Below, in pieces: positions 38,787 through 47,935 of a DNA stretch of 64,000 nucleotides. The stretch is taken from assembly GCA_002483445.1 (NCBI GenBank), contig DLHY01000124.1:1-64000 (forward strand), read 5' to 3'. This DNA comes from Blastocatellia bacterium UBA7656. Lineage in GTDB: Bacteria; Acidobacteriota; Blastocatellia; UBA7656. A program made the translations under genes and the position numbers. The notes under the pieces were generated by a model, which made no database searches, was not told where the DNA came from, and saw nothing but the letters and a program-made list of their open reading frames with translations. The stretch's first letter is position 1; every line of letters begins with the position of its first letter.

Positions 38787-41700
38787 TTATTTATGCGTCG
38801 GCGATTTGGGGCGCAACGGACGCGGCGGTGGATTCTTCTTCAACTCTTCCAACGCCACCTGCACTGCTTTTTCAAGCTGCAAATCGCGGCCCGCGCGCCA
38901 CGCCGCCGGTGTGTTTTCGACTTCGATGTCGGGCGCGACGCCGTAATTTTCGATGTCCAGCGTTCCTTTGCGGGGATTGAAAAACGCGCGATTGGGCGCA
39001 AGCATTCGCCCGCCATCCAGCAATTCCGGCATGTCCACGTAACCGCCGATACCTGCGCCTGCCGTGCGCTTGCCGACGATGGGACCGAGTCCCGCCGCGC
39101 GGAACATCCACGGCAACGTGTCGCCGCCCGATCCGGCAAACTCGTTGATGAGCATGACACGCGGGCCAGGCAGGACGGTTTGCGGCAGGGGAAAGTCATC
39201 ACCTTCGCGGAAGGCGTAGTACGCAAGCGGCTGCCGCCGGAGCACCTCGATGAAGTAATCCGCCGCCGCGCCGCCGCCGTTGAAGCGTTCATCAATAATC
39301 ACGCCTTGCTTATCGAGTTGGGTGTAGAAATCCTGATTGAAAGCGGCGTAACCCGCAGCGCCCGTGTCCGGCAAATAGATGTAAGCCAGCTTGCCGCCCG
39401 ATAGCTCTGCCACTTTGCGCCGGTTGTCTTCGATGTCATTGAAATCGCGGAGCGCGGTTTCGCTGGGCAGCGGAATCAGCGTCAGAAGGCGCGCGCCCTC
39501 GCCGCTGGGATTTGACCCGACCTTGATCTGCGTCGGGCGGCCTACTTTGCCGAGAAAGTATTTGTAGAGATTTTCTGAGGCGGTGATCTCTTGCCCATCT
39601 ACCGCCAGCAGATATTCTCCGGCTCGCGCCTCCACACCGGGTTGCGCGAGCGGCCCGGTCAGTGCCTGGCTCGAATTGTCGCCACGATAAACGCGCGTGA
39701 TGCGGTAGCGCCCGTCGGCGATCTGGTAATCCGCGCCGAGCAGGCCGACATTGGCGGGTGTCCCGGATGGCGGAGGCAGCTCGCCGCCGCCTACTTGCAT
39801 GTGGCTGACCGTGATGTGCGAAAACATTTCGCGGAAGACGAGATTCAAATCATTGCGCGTAACGATGCTCGGCAAGTACGCGCTGTAATGTTCCTTGAGC
39901 GCCTTCAGGTTCTGACCGTGATGGTTCGGATCGTGGAAGTAATCGCGCATCAGCCGCCAGGCTTCCGCGTACATCTGCTTCCATTCGGCGCGCGGATCAA
40001 TCGTCAAATTGGCCCGGCTTAAATCCAGCCTGCCCTCTTGCGGCTTCGGCGGCGCGTCGGCGGAAACAATCGCCCAGCCCGAGGCTGTTTGATGAAGCAC
40101 CCTGACGCCGTCGAACGATATGACGAAGCCGCGCGTGTCTTCGGCGAATCGTTCCAGTCGGCGCGTGGCGAGGTCGAATTTGTGCAGGATGCGAGTGGAA
40201 ATCGCGCCGCCGCTGGTCGTAATTTCGCGCAGGAAGAACACGCCCGGCTTGCCAACCATCAGGTTCTGATAGTCACGTGCCGGAATCGGCAACCGCACGA
40301 TCCGCTGAGCCAGTCCTTCCACATCAATGCCGCGCGCCGAGGCTCCGGTGCCCTCTTCGCCGGCCGCAGGCAATAGCGGCGAACGCGCGTCTTTTTGCAG
40401 CACGGCAGCTTGCACGCTGCGTGTGACATTAGAGCGGAAGGGAAAGGCGGACATGCCAAAAGCCATGGCAGGCCCGGCATTCGCGCTGGCCGTGAAGTAC
40501 AGATACTGGCCGTTTTTATCAAAGACCGGCCAGTCCGTTTCGCTGCGGCCATCGCTCACCTGGTGACTCTTGCCCGTCTCGGTCGAGTAAACGAAGATCG
40601 TTTTGACGCGGCTGGGCAGGTTCTTCGCATAAGCGACCCACTTGCTATCCGCCGACCACGACGGGCGAAACGTTCCCTGGCCGGAGAACGTCGAAGTGTC
40701 AATGCAGCGCGCCGTGCCGGTTTCCAATTCCACCATCCACAGCGCGAGCCGTTTGTCAGAGAACGCCACGCGCCGGGAATCCGGCGACCAAACCGGCTCT
40801 TCATAAAAAGATGGCTGCGCTTCCACCGCAATCTTCCTGACGCTGCCCGCGCCGTTTGCCGGGCGCAGGTGCAATTGATATTCGCCGGATTCATCGGAGA
40901 AATAAGCAATCCATTGGCCGTCTGGCGACCAGCTTGGGAACCGCTCGGCGCTGCCGGAAGAGTTGGTCAGATTGCGCGCTTCGCCGCCGTTCGGGCTCAC
41001 GGTCAGGACTTCGCCGCGCGCCTCGAACAATGCTTGATCGCCAGTCGGCGAAAGGTTGTACGTGCCTAGCCAGCGCGCGGCGGGCACTGAGCGCGATTTG
41101 GTCTCGGCCAGTTCGCGCTCGCTGAGATTAACGCGCGCCTCGATCCGGCGTGTCTGGTTCGTTTTCAAATCATAAAGCTGGAGCGTGCCGTCTTGCGTGA
41201 AGGCAATCGCATCTTCGCAAGCCGCCGCCGCTTTGATGTCGTACTTTTCATACCGGGTCAACTGACTGATCTTCCTCGTCCGCGTGTCGTAAGCAAACAA
41301 ATTGACCGTGCCGGTGCGATCCGACAGAAAGTAGATGTGATTGCCAATCCACATCGGCTCGCGGTCGTTGGCATTTTCGCGCGGGATCGCTTCGGTGCTG
41401 CTGTCGGCAAGTTTGGCGATCAGGGTTGACGAAGTCATGCCGCCGCGATAGTTGCGCCAGTTGTAGATTGTTGGCGTATCGGGAATCGGCATATAGGCAA
41501 GGCGCGTCCCATCCGGCGAAAACGAACCGTCGCTGCCCATCGGCAACGGCAGTTCCGACGGGAAGTCGCCCTGTGTAGAGATGGTGAAAAGCCGCGTGAC
41601 GCCATTCGAGTCGCGCATCGAAGCAAAGAGCACGCGCTTGCCATCCGGTGTCCAGCCAACCGGCATGTCCAGCCTCGGGTGATAGGTCAACCGCCGTAAC

Positions 41701-41996
41701 TCGCCGCCCGCTGCCGCCACCAGATATATATCAATGTTGCCGCCGACATTCTTTGCCAGCGCAAGCTGTGCGCCATCGGGCGAAAAGACGGGGAAGGATT
41801 CGTCGCCCGGTTGCGTAGTCAGGCGACGAGCTTCTCCGCCCTGCCGATCCATAATCCAGACGCTGCCCGCATACACGAAAGCGATCTGCGTCCGACTCAC
41901 CGCCGGATGTTGAAATGGCATCGGCCCCGGAGTTTGCGCCGCGCACCACAGGGCACTCCCGCACAACATTACGAACACGAACAGTAACCTAAGCAT
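38787..41996 (-). CDS. Tricorn protease homologue (S41 family)
   Basis: 1069 residues from ATG 41996, preceded by GGAGAGAGG. A signal peptide (1-20) suggests export. N-terminal beta-propeller blades (FPVFSPDGAQLALAKN, FPSWSPDGQWIAYFSDESGEYQL) are followed by the C-terminal S41 part. A helical region with MRDYFHDPNHHGQNLKALKEHY precedes a PDZ-like domain (about 750-850). The core has GVIIDERFNGGGA and the catalytic-serine region LINEFAGSGGDTLPWMF, then KRTAGAGIGG. Tricorn degrades peptides of about 6-12 residues released by larger proteases. This copy would work outside the cytoplasm. The length matches tricorn homologues (about 1070). Confidence 0.92.
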   Translation of the reverse strand: MLRLLFVFVMLCGSALWCAAQTPGPMPFQHPAVSRTQIAFVYAGSVWIMDRQGGEARRLTTQPGDESFPVFSPDGAQLALAKNVGGNIDIYLVAAAGGELRRLTYHPRLDMPVGWTPDGKRVLFASMRDSNGVTRLFTISTQGDFPSELPLPMGSDGSFSPDGTRLAYMPIPDTPTIYNWRNYRGGMTSSTLIAKLADSSTEAIPRENANDREPMWIGNHIYFLSDRTGTVNLFAYDTRTRKISQLTRYEKYDIKAAAACEDAIAFTQDGTLQLYDLKTNQTRRIEARVNLSERELAETKSRSVPAARWLGTYNLSPTGDQALFEARGEVLTVSPNGGEARNLTNSSGSAERFPSWSPDGQWIAYFSDESGEYQLHLRPANGAGSVRKIAVEAQPSFYEEPVWSPDSRRVAFSDKRLALWMVELETGTARCIDTSTFSGQGTFRPSWSADSKWVAYAKNLPSRVKTIFVYSTETGKSHQVSDGRSETDWPVFDKNGQYLYFTASANAGPAMAFGMSAFPFRSNVTRSVQAAVLQKDARSPLLPAAGEEGTGASARGIDVEGLAQRIVRLPIPARDYQNLMVGKPGVFFLREITTSGGAISTRILHKFDLATRRLERFAEDTRGFVISFDGVRVLHQTASGWAIVSADAPPKPQEGRLDLSRANLTIDPRAEWKQMYAEAWRLMRDYFHDPNHHGQNLKALKEHYSAYLPSIVTRNDLNLVFREMFSHITVSHMQVGGGELPPPSGTPANVGLLGADYQIADGRYRITRVYRGDNSSQALTGPLAQPGVEARAGEYLLAVDGQEITASENLYKYFLGKVGRPTQIKVGSNPSGEGARLLTLIPLPSETALRDFNDIEDNRRKVAELSGGKLAYIYLPDTGAAGYAAFNQDFYTQLDKQGVIIDERFNGGGAAADYFIEVLRRQPLAYYAFREGDDFPLPQTVLPGPRVMLINEFAGSGGDTLPWMFRAAGLGPIVGKRTAGAGIGGYVDMPELLDGGRMLAPNRAFFNPRKGTLDIENYGVAPDIEVENTPAAWRAGRDLQLEKAVQVALEELKKNPPPRPLRPKSPTHK

Positions 41997-42028
41997 TCCC
42001 TCTCTCCTTTTGGATATGAATGATGATT

Positions 42029-43279
42029 TCAACTCAGACTCCACAGCAGCAGTGAATTCGCGTCTTTCACCAGCAGGTACTTGTCAAACAACACCGGATG
42101 CGCCCACGTCGCGCTGTCGGCAACTTTGTACCTTTTCAAGATGTCGAATTTCTCCCGGCTCTTGCGAGCCATGATCAGTTCGCCGTCTACCGTCTGCACA
42201 AATAGTTCGTTCCTTCCCACGAGCACGGCAGCCGATTCGCCTTGTCTGCCTTCCGTTCGCCAGAGTGTTTGACCCGTCATCAAATCCGCGCAGAAATACT
42301 GCCCCTTATTTCGATAGGACATCCCAAATAACAACCCGTCTTGAGCGACCGGAGAACTCGTATAGTTGAAGAATCCCCGATTCTGCCAGACTTGTCTGGC
42401 TTCCCACTCAGTTCCCCGTTTGCTCACGCGCACAGCCATCAGTCCCCTTGACCTCTCGGAAATGATGACCTGGTCGTTATGAATTACCGGCGTGGTTACG
42501 CTCGCTTGATCCGTCATTGAAAAAGGAAATCTCCATAGCAGCTTTCCATCTTGCGGTGATAGCCCGACCACGCCTCTATCAATTACCACGACGAGATGCG
42601 TAGCGCCGTTGTTTTGCATCAACACAGGCGATGAGTAGCCAACACCGTCATGAGGCGTTTGGTATTCTCCCCTCCATTCCCACTTCACTTTGCCGGTTTC
42701 GGCATCGAAGGCGGTCAACCCTCCCTGGCGCTCTCCCCCCGTTGCGATAATTACCGACCTGTCGAAGATCAGCGGTGAAGGAGCAAAACCAAACAAGGGA
42801 TAAGATTTTGAGTCGTGATCGGTGGCGTCCTTCTTCCAGAGCAGCTTGCCGGTCTGGGCATCGAGACAGGTAATTCTGCCCGTGACACCCAACGTGAAAA
42901 CTCTATCTTGGTGAACCAACGGTGTCGCTCTTGGACTTCTGCCATAAGTCGTTGCTGATTCGTGAATAGAATAATCTGTTGCAGTCGTATAGCGGTGTCG
43001 CCAAATTTGTTTGCCCGACTTGAGGTCGTAGCTTGAGATGACTTCCTGCTTATCCTGGCGCGAGAGCAAATAAACTCTGTTGCCAGCGAGAACAGGCGAG
43101 GAAGGCCCTGTGCCTACGGTGACCTTCCAGTTCAGTTTGAGTTTCTCAGGCCAGTTTTTCGGACTCTTGAAGGTCGCGACGACGCCATCTCGATTCGGGC
43201 CGCGCCATTGCGACCAATCCTGCGCTTGCGCGCTGGCGGAAAAGGCCAGACAGAAAATCAAAACAAAAAAACGCTTCAT
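42029..43279 (-). CDS. Exported PQQ-type beta-propeller protein
   Basis: 416 residues from ATG 43279 with GGAG eight bases upstream; earlier in-frame starts would add an Arg-rich leader read from the next gene. A signal peptide (1-19) is followed by DWSQWRGPNRDGV, then blades such as KLNWKVTVGTGPSSPVLAGNRVYLLS, GKQIWRHRY, GKLLWKKDA and GKLLWRFPF. It is a PQQ-like (BamB-type) propeller, paralogous to the one at 11867. No cofactor residues can be assigned. It lies between an amidohydrolase and the tricorn homologue. Confidence 0.86.
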   Translation of the reverse strand: MKRFFVLIFCLAFSASAQAQDWSQWRGPNRDGVVATFKSPKNWPEKLKLNWKVTVGTGPSSPVLAGNRVYLLSRQDKQEVISSYDLKSGKQIWRHRYTTATDYSIHESATTYGRSPRATPLVHQDRVFTLGVTGRITCLDAQTGKLLWKKDATDHDSKSYPLFGFAPSPLIFDRSVIIATGGERQGGLTAFDAETGKVKWEWRGEYQTPHDGVGYSSPVLMQNNGATHLVVVIDRGVVGLSPQDGKLLWRFPFSMTDQASVTTPVIHNDQVIISERSRGLMAVRVSKRGTEWEARQVWQNRGFFNYTSSPVAQDGLLFGMSYRNKGQYFCADLMTGQTLWRTEGRQGESAAVLVGRNELFVQTVDGELIMARKSREKFDILKRYKVADSATWAHPVLFDKYLLVKDANSLLLWSLS

Positions 43280-43302
43280 AAACAGTACTCCCTTGATACC
43301 CG

Positions 43303-44562
43303 TCAAAATTGCAGAATCTCGCCCTGCTTGACGCGCATCTCGATCTTCTGAACGTTGGCGAAGTCTTCGAGCGGGTTGCCGCTCAAAACCAAAAAGCTCG
43401 CTTCGTAACCCTCTTTCAAATGTCCGATTTTGCGCGCGGGAAAAATTGTGGCGGCGGTCGTCTCGCACCACATTTTCAGCAGCGTCAGGTTGTCGAAAAC
43501 ACCCAAGCCACGCAGGTATTGCGCTTCATCGAGCGCGGTGGCCTGGGTAACATCGCTGCCAATGGCAAGGCGGACGCCCGCTTGGTGTAACAGGCGCAGG
43601 TTGTGAATCTGAATGGCGCGCGCTTGTTCTTGTGTCTGTGGATTATTGCGACTGAATATGCAGGTTGTTACGACCACCGTTTGCTGCTGCGCCGCTTGCC
43701 GCGCCACCGTTTCGTCTAGCTGGTAGGCTTCGACGCCGAGCGCGGGTCTGAAAGAATAGCCGGGCAAGTGCGCAATCTCGTCAGCGCCCGCCTCAATGGC
43801 CAAGGCAAAATCGGCAGCGGTTTCAACATGCGTCATAACCCGCAGGCCGGCGGAGTGCGCCAGCTTCACTGCTTCTTTGTACACTTCCGGGCGCAGTCCG
43901 GCGCGGGGCAAAGCTTTGTCTTTTTCGGTCGAAAAAAGCAGCAGGGTTTTGATGAAATCAGGTTTGGCGTCTAGGACCGTCGGCCATTTTGCGCCTAACT
44001 CTGCGATTGAGTCTACGGCAAAATGCGTTGCTCCTTCGAGCTTGTCAAGATCGAGACCAGGAATAACTCCGGCTCCAGCGAGCCGACGCATCAACGGCTC
44101 CGGGTGCCCGCCAGCGGTCGTCAATCCGGGACTGCCAAAAACAACATCGAGAGAGCCAGGCAGATTGACCTTGGCTTTGATCATTGCCACTCTTGGGGCA
44201 ATGGAACTAGCCATCCTGGCGTAGAAAATTCCGGCCTGGAAATAGCGCGGGGTTTCTGTGTTAAACGTGTACTCACTGGTGATGTTGTGATTGTGCGCTT
44301 CACCAAAAGGCGGCACGACGAACTTGCCCGTCAGATCAAAGGTCTTATCTATCCGCGCAGGTTTCTTTGTCGTCAGCTTGCCGCCGACCGCATAGAATTT
44401 GCCTGCGGCAAATTTCTGACCGTCGAACCATTTGCCATTGATGAATTCATAGTTCTGTGGAGCATTCGCCTGCCCGCGCGAACAAATCGATAGTAGCAAG
44501 ATCATCGCCAGCGCAAGCTGTTTTTCGCTTGCCCAAACACTTTTGACTATTGTCGCGCTCAT
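43303..44562 (-). CDS. Exported metal-dependent amidohydrolase
   Basis: 419 residues with a signal segment (about 13-33). The TIM-barrel amidohydrolase motifs are present: H90-x-H92 in GEAHNHN, a histidine in MTHVETA, another in EIAHLPGY, and the aspartate in AIGSDVTQ. The usual beta-sandwich start (FINGKWFDGQKF) and end (EASFLVLSGNPLEDFANVQKI) are there. The metal-bridging lysine of urease-type members is not obvious. Exported members include Xaa-Pro/Xaa-Arg-type dipeptidases and imidazolonepropionase-like proteins, so a peptidase is possible. AGGAGGG lies four bases before ATG 44562. Confidence 0.88.
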   Translation of the reverse strand: MSATIVKSVWASEKQLALAMILLLSICSRGQANAPQNYEFINGKWFDGQKFAAGKFYAVGGKLTTKKPARIDKTFDLTGKFVVPPFGEAHNHNITSEYTFNTETPRYFQAGIFYARMASSIAPRVAMIKAKVNLPGSLDVVFGSPGLTTAGGHPEPLMRRLAGAGVIPGLDLDKLEGATHFAVDSIAELGAKWPTVLDAKPDFIKTLLLFSTEKDKALPRAGLRPEVYKEAVKLAHSAGLRVMTHVETAADFALAIEAGADEIAHLPGYSFRPALGVEAYQLDETVARQAAQQQTVVVTTCIFSRNNPQTQEQARAIQIHNLRLLHQAGVRLAIGSDVTQATALDEAQYLRGLGVFDNLTLLKMWCETTAATIFPARKIGHLKEGYEASFLVLSGNPLEDFANVQKIEMRVKQGEILQF

Positions 44563-44626
44563 TTTGCCCTCCTGAATCTCCTTTTACTTTGTTGAGCGAC
44601 TTGTTTTCGCTTTTCCACGATGGACT

Positions 44627-45394
44627 TCACCTCAAGCCTCCCAGATTGTGCTTGAACCAAACGGCGATCATCTCTGTCATATCCGGCTGAACGTCCAGAA
44701 TGCGGCTGCCGTGTTCCGTGCCGGCCACTTCGATGATCTCCGCCTTGCGGCTCTTTTCGCGCAGCGCCGTGAAAACCTCTTTCATCAGGTCGGCAACCTT
44801 CTCGTCTGCCGACCTGACGAACAACCAGGGAATGCCACTGCCATCAATCACTTCCATAGACTCATCGCTGAACGATCCCGGTGAGAGCGCCACATACGCG
44901 CGCCCGTAGCCGCTTTTCCTAGCGGCAATCGCCATCATTTCGCCGCTATAACTTGCCCCGACAAAGCCGATGCGCTTGGGGTCAATGCCCCGCATGGTTT
45001 TCAAGTAACCGTGAATCGCCGTCACATCTTCGTGCGATGGTTTTATCGTCGCCTCAACACTCTCTTGGTTATAAGGAATGAATTTCCCTTTATTTATGCT
45101 CTCGCCGTGACCACGAAGATCAACGCGCAGCGAAGCAATGCCCTGCTCGGTCAGCCGCACCGCCAGACTGGCATATTCGGTGCGGTCGCCTGCCGCCCGA
45201 TTGAGCATGATGACGGCCGGAACCGGGTGCTTTGCTTGTGGCAATAGCAGATCGCCAACCAGCTTCCAGCCATCGCTTTCAATGACGACACGCTGCTCTT
45301 TCGCAGGCACCTTCGGGGCCGCGACAGCAGAAAAATTTGTTAGCCCGATAGCCAAAGCCAACAGGGCCGCAATGGTATTAGAATTTTTTCTCAA
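44627..45394 (-). CDS. Exported alpha/beta hydrolase, TTG start
   Basis: 255 residues with a signal peptide (1-25). It has PAVIMLNRAAGDRTEYA, RGHGESINKG, nucleophile elbow GASYSGE and a histidine in GTEHGSRIL near the end. The fold is that of dienelactone hydrolase-like esterases; the substrate is unknown. The first usable start is TTG 45394, eight bases after GGAG (45403-45406). It lies 33 bases after the ADOP gene at 45428, so it is probably part of that operon. Confidence 0.86.
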   Translation of the reverse strand: MRKNSNTIAALLALAIGLTNFSAVAAPKVPAKEQRVVIESDGWKLVGDLLLPQAKHPVPAVIMLNRAAGDRTEYASLAVRLTEQGIASLRVDLRGHGESINKGKFIPYNQESVEATIKPSHEDVTAIHGYLKTMRGIDPKRIGFVGASYSGEMMAIAARKSGYGRAYVALSPGSFSDESMEVIDGSGIPWLFVRSADEKVADLMKEVFTALREKSRKAEIIEVAGTEHGSRILDVQPDMTEMIAVWFKHNLGGLR

Positions 45395-45402
45395 CTGGCT
45401 TT

Positions 45403-45406
45403 CTCC
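45403..45406 (-). promoter_or_regulatory. Shine-Dalgarno GGAG deciding a TTG start
   Basis: GGAG on the minus strand lies eight bases before TTG 45394. No ATG or GTG fits better in this frame. Confidence 0.6.
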
Positions 45407-45427
45407 ATTAGCGCCGCAGATTGCCGA

Positions 45428-47923
45428 TCACTCGGCTCGCAACGCGACTATCGGATCCACTTTCGTCGCCCGACGCGCGGGCAGATAACAAGCCACCAGC
45501 GAGACGAGAAACATCAGCACTGTTACGCCAATGAAGGTCTTCCCATCGGTCGGGCTGACTTGATAAAGCTGGCTCTTGAGCAACTGCGTCATCCCCAGCG
45601 CTCCTGCTACGCCAAGCGCCAGCCCGACGGCGACCAGCTTCATTCCGTACCGTAAGACCAACCGCAAGACATCGCGTGACCGCGCGCCGAGCGCGATGCG
45701 AATGCCAATCTCCTGCGCACGACGGCTCACCGACCACGACATCACGCCATACAATCCGATCACCGCCAGCAGCAGCCCGGCGAGACCGAAAATGCCGATC
45801 AGGCTGAGACTGAAACGTTGCGGCGCAACAGCATCGGCAACAAAGTCTTCCATCAAGCGGTAATTGAAAGTCGCCAACTGGCTGTCCACTTGTTGAATCT
45901 CGCGGCGCACCGGCTCAACCAACGCCGCCGGGTCGCTTGTCGTCCGCACCAACAAAGAGAGTTCGGACACGGCATAGAGTCCATAAGGCAGATAGACCGT
46001 ATCGCGGTCTTCCTGTACGAGGCTGGCGCTACGAACGTTTTCCGCAACGCCGACAACCTCTGTCCAAATCGGTTCGAGGTGAATGGGGCCGCCGCGCATA
46101 GACCAGACTTCAAGACGCAAGCGTTTGCCCAGCGGGTTTTGTCCCGGCCAGGCTTGGTCAGCCAGTTTGGCATCAACAATCGAAACCAGCCGCTCTTGTT
46201 GCAACTCTTCCCAGGTGAAGTCCCTGCCCGCGATCAAGCTTGTGCCGGCGGCCTTGAAATATCCGGGTGTGATGGGGCGGTATTTCGCGGAAGGATAGGT
46301 CTGCAAGCGTTGCGCCGTCTCTTCTGTGGCGTAGCTGTGTCCAGTGTCCTGACTGCTGAGCGGCACCACCAACGCCAGCCCCGCGCTTTCGACGCCCGGC
46401 AATTGCGCGATGCGTTCGCTGACCTGTTGGGTGAAGCGCACACGCGATTGCGAACTGGGGTAGCGCGGATACCGGCGCAAAGGCAGGTACATTTCCGTTG
46501 TCAGCACCTGCTCGGCGCGAAAGCCGGGTTTGACTTCGAGCAAGGCTTTGAAGCTTTGCAGCAACAGGCCCGCGCCGATGACCAGAACCACCGAAAGCGC
46601 GACTTCGGCAACGACCAGCAAATTGTCCCAGCGGCGGCGACCGCTGCCGATTGCGCCGCGTCCGGCTTCTTTCAGCGCCGAGGCCATCAGAGGACTCGAA
46701 AAGCGGAGCGCCGGTAGCAGCCCGAACAGCACGGTCGTCAACACAGATGCGCCGAGCGTGAACAGCAGAGCCACGCTGCTCAGTTTGATCTCTGTCAGAC
46801 GTGGAAGGGCGCGCGGCGCGAAGGCGGGCAATACGCCGATCAACCAGACAGCCAGCAGCAAGCCAACCGTTGCGCCTGCCAAAGAGTAGAGCAAGCCCTC
46901 GGTCAGCAATTGACGCATCAATCGCGCGCGGCTCGAACCCAGCGCGAGGCGGATGGCGAATTCATGTTGCCGCGCCGCCGTGCGCGCCAGCGTGAGGTTC
47001 GCCAGATTGGCGCAGGCAATCAGCAACACAACGCCGATCGCGCCGAACAAAATCAAAACCGGCGTGTGAAAGCCTTTGAGCAGTTCCGCTTTGAGCGAGA
47101 CGACTTCCAGCGCAAAGCCATTCTCGCGGTGCATGGTGTGGTTTTGTTGTTGTCGCTGCGCAAACGACGCAGCTTCGGCTTGCGCCTGCGCCATCGTCAC
47201 ACCGGGCTTCAAGCGTCCGACCACGCGCATAAAAGACGAATCGCGCGGCATCCGGCGCAAATCCATGCGGCGCAGCGCCCAGACCTGCGTCGTCCGGCTG
47301 TAATCGCTCATCCCCGGCAACTGGATTTCAAAGTCGGGCGGCGCAACACCGATGATCTGGTACGGGTAAAACTCGATCTCGACCAGCTTGCCGATGACCT
47401 TCGGGTCTCCGCCGAAACGCGCTTGCCAATATTCATGGCTAATCATCACGACGCTGGTCGGCGGCGTGAGGTTCGGGTCGGCGTTGAACTGAATCACGTC
47501 GTCATCATCCGGTTGAAACGTGCGCCCCAGAGCCGGCGACACGCCATACACGGACATGAAATTGGGTGTGACATCGCGGGCGCGAATCTGTTCGGGTTTG
47601 CCATCGGCAGTGAAATTGACCATTGCGCCGCTGCCGGAGATGGCAGCGACTTCCTGCAACGTCGTGGTCTGTTCGGCGAACTCAACGAAGTCGGGCGGCG
47701 AGAGCAGCTTTCTACCCTCCTTGCCCTGTGACCAGACATACACCAGACGGTCGGACTGCGGGTACGGCAGGTCTTTCAACAACAGGGAGTAGACCACTGA
47801 AAAAACAGCGGTGTTTGCGCCAATGCCGAGCGCCAGCGTCAGCACAGCGATCAAGGTAAAGCCCGGCTGTTTCAGCAACATGCGCGCGCCGTAGTGCAGG
47901 TCTTGCAGTATGTTTTGCAGCAT
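45428..47923 (-). CDS. ADOP-type duplicated MacB/FtsX permease
   Basis: 831 residues. It begins LQNILQDLHYGARMLLKQPGFTLIAVLTLALGIG and ends CYLPARRATKVDPIVALRAE. The first FtsX bundle is around VLILFGAIGVVLLIACANLANLTLARTAARQHEFAIRLALG, which differs a little from the usual ARxxxRRKEIAIR form. It lies 12 bases after the PD40 gene at 47936 and 33 bases before a TTG-started hydrolase, so it is mid-operon. A strong GGGGGAGGA site precedes ATG 47923. No ATPase gene is present. Confidence 0.93.
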   Translation of the reverse strand: MLQNILQDLHYGARMLLKQPGFTLIAVLTLALGIGANTAVFSVVYSLLLKDLPYPQSDRLVYVWSQGKEGRKLLSPPDFVEFAEQTTTLQEVAAISGSGAMVNFTADGKPEQIRARDVTPNFMSVYGVSPALGRTFQPDDDDVIQFNADPNLTPPTSVVMISHEYWQARFGGDPKVIGKLVEIEFYPYQIIGVAPPDFEIQLPGMSDYSRTTQVWALRRMDLRRMPRDSSFMRVVGRLKPGVTMAQAQAEAASFAQRQQQNHTMHRENGFALEVVSLKAELLKGFHTPVLILFGAIGVVLLIACANLANLTLARTAARQHEFAIRLALGSSRARLMRQLLTEGLLYSLAGATVGLLLAVWLIGVLPAFAPRALPRLTEIKLSSVALLFTLGASVLTTVLFGLLPALRFSSPLMASALKEAGRGAIGSGRRRWDNLLVVAEVALSVVLVIGAGLLLQSFKALLEVKPGFRAEQVLTTEMYLPLRRYPRYPSSQSRVRFTQQVSERIAQLPGVESAGLALVVPLSSQDTGHSYATEETAQRLQTYPSAKYRPITPGYFKAAGTSLIAGRDFTWEELQQERLVSIVDAKLADQAWPGQNPLGKRLRLEVWSMRGGPIHLEPIWTEVVGVAENVRSASLVQEDRDTVYLPYGLYAVSELSLLVRTTSDPAALVEPVRREIQQVDSQLATFNYRLMEDFVADAVAPQRFSLSLIGIFGLAGLLLAVIGLYGVMSWSVSRRAQEIGIRIALGARSRDVLRLVLRYGMKLVAVGLALGVAGALGMTQLLKSQLYQVSPTDGKTFIGVTVLMFLVSLVACYLPARRATKVDPIVALRAE

Positions 47924-47935
47924 GTCCTCCCCCTA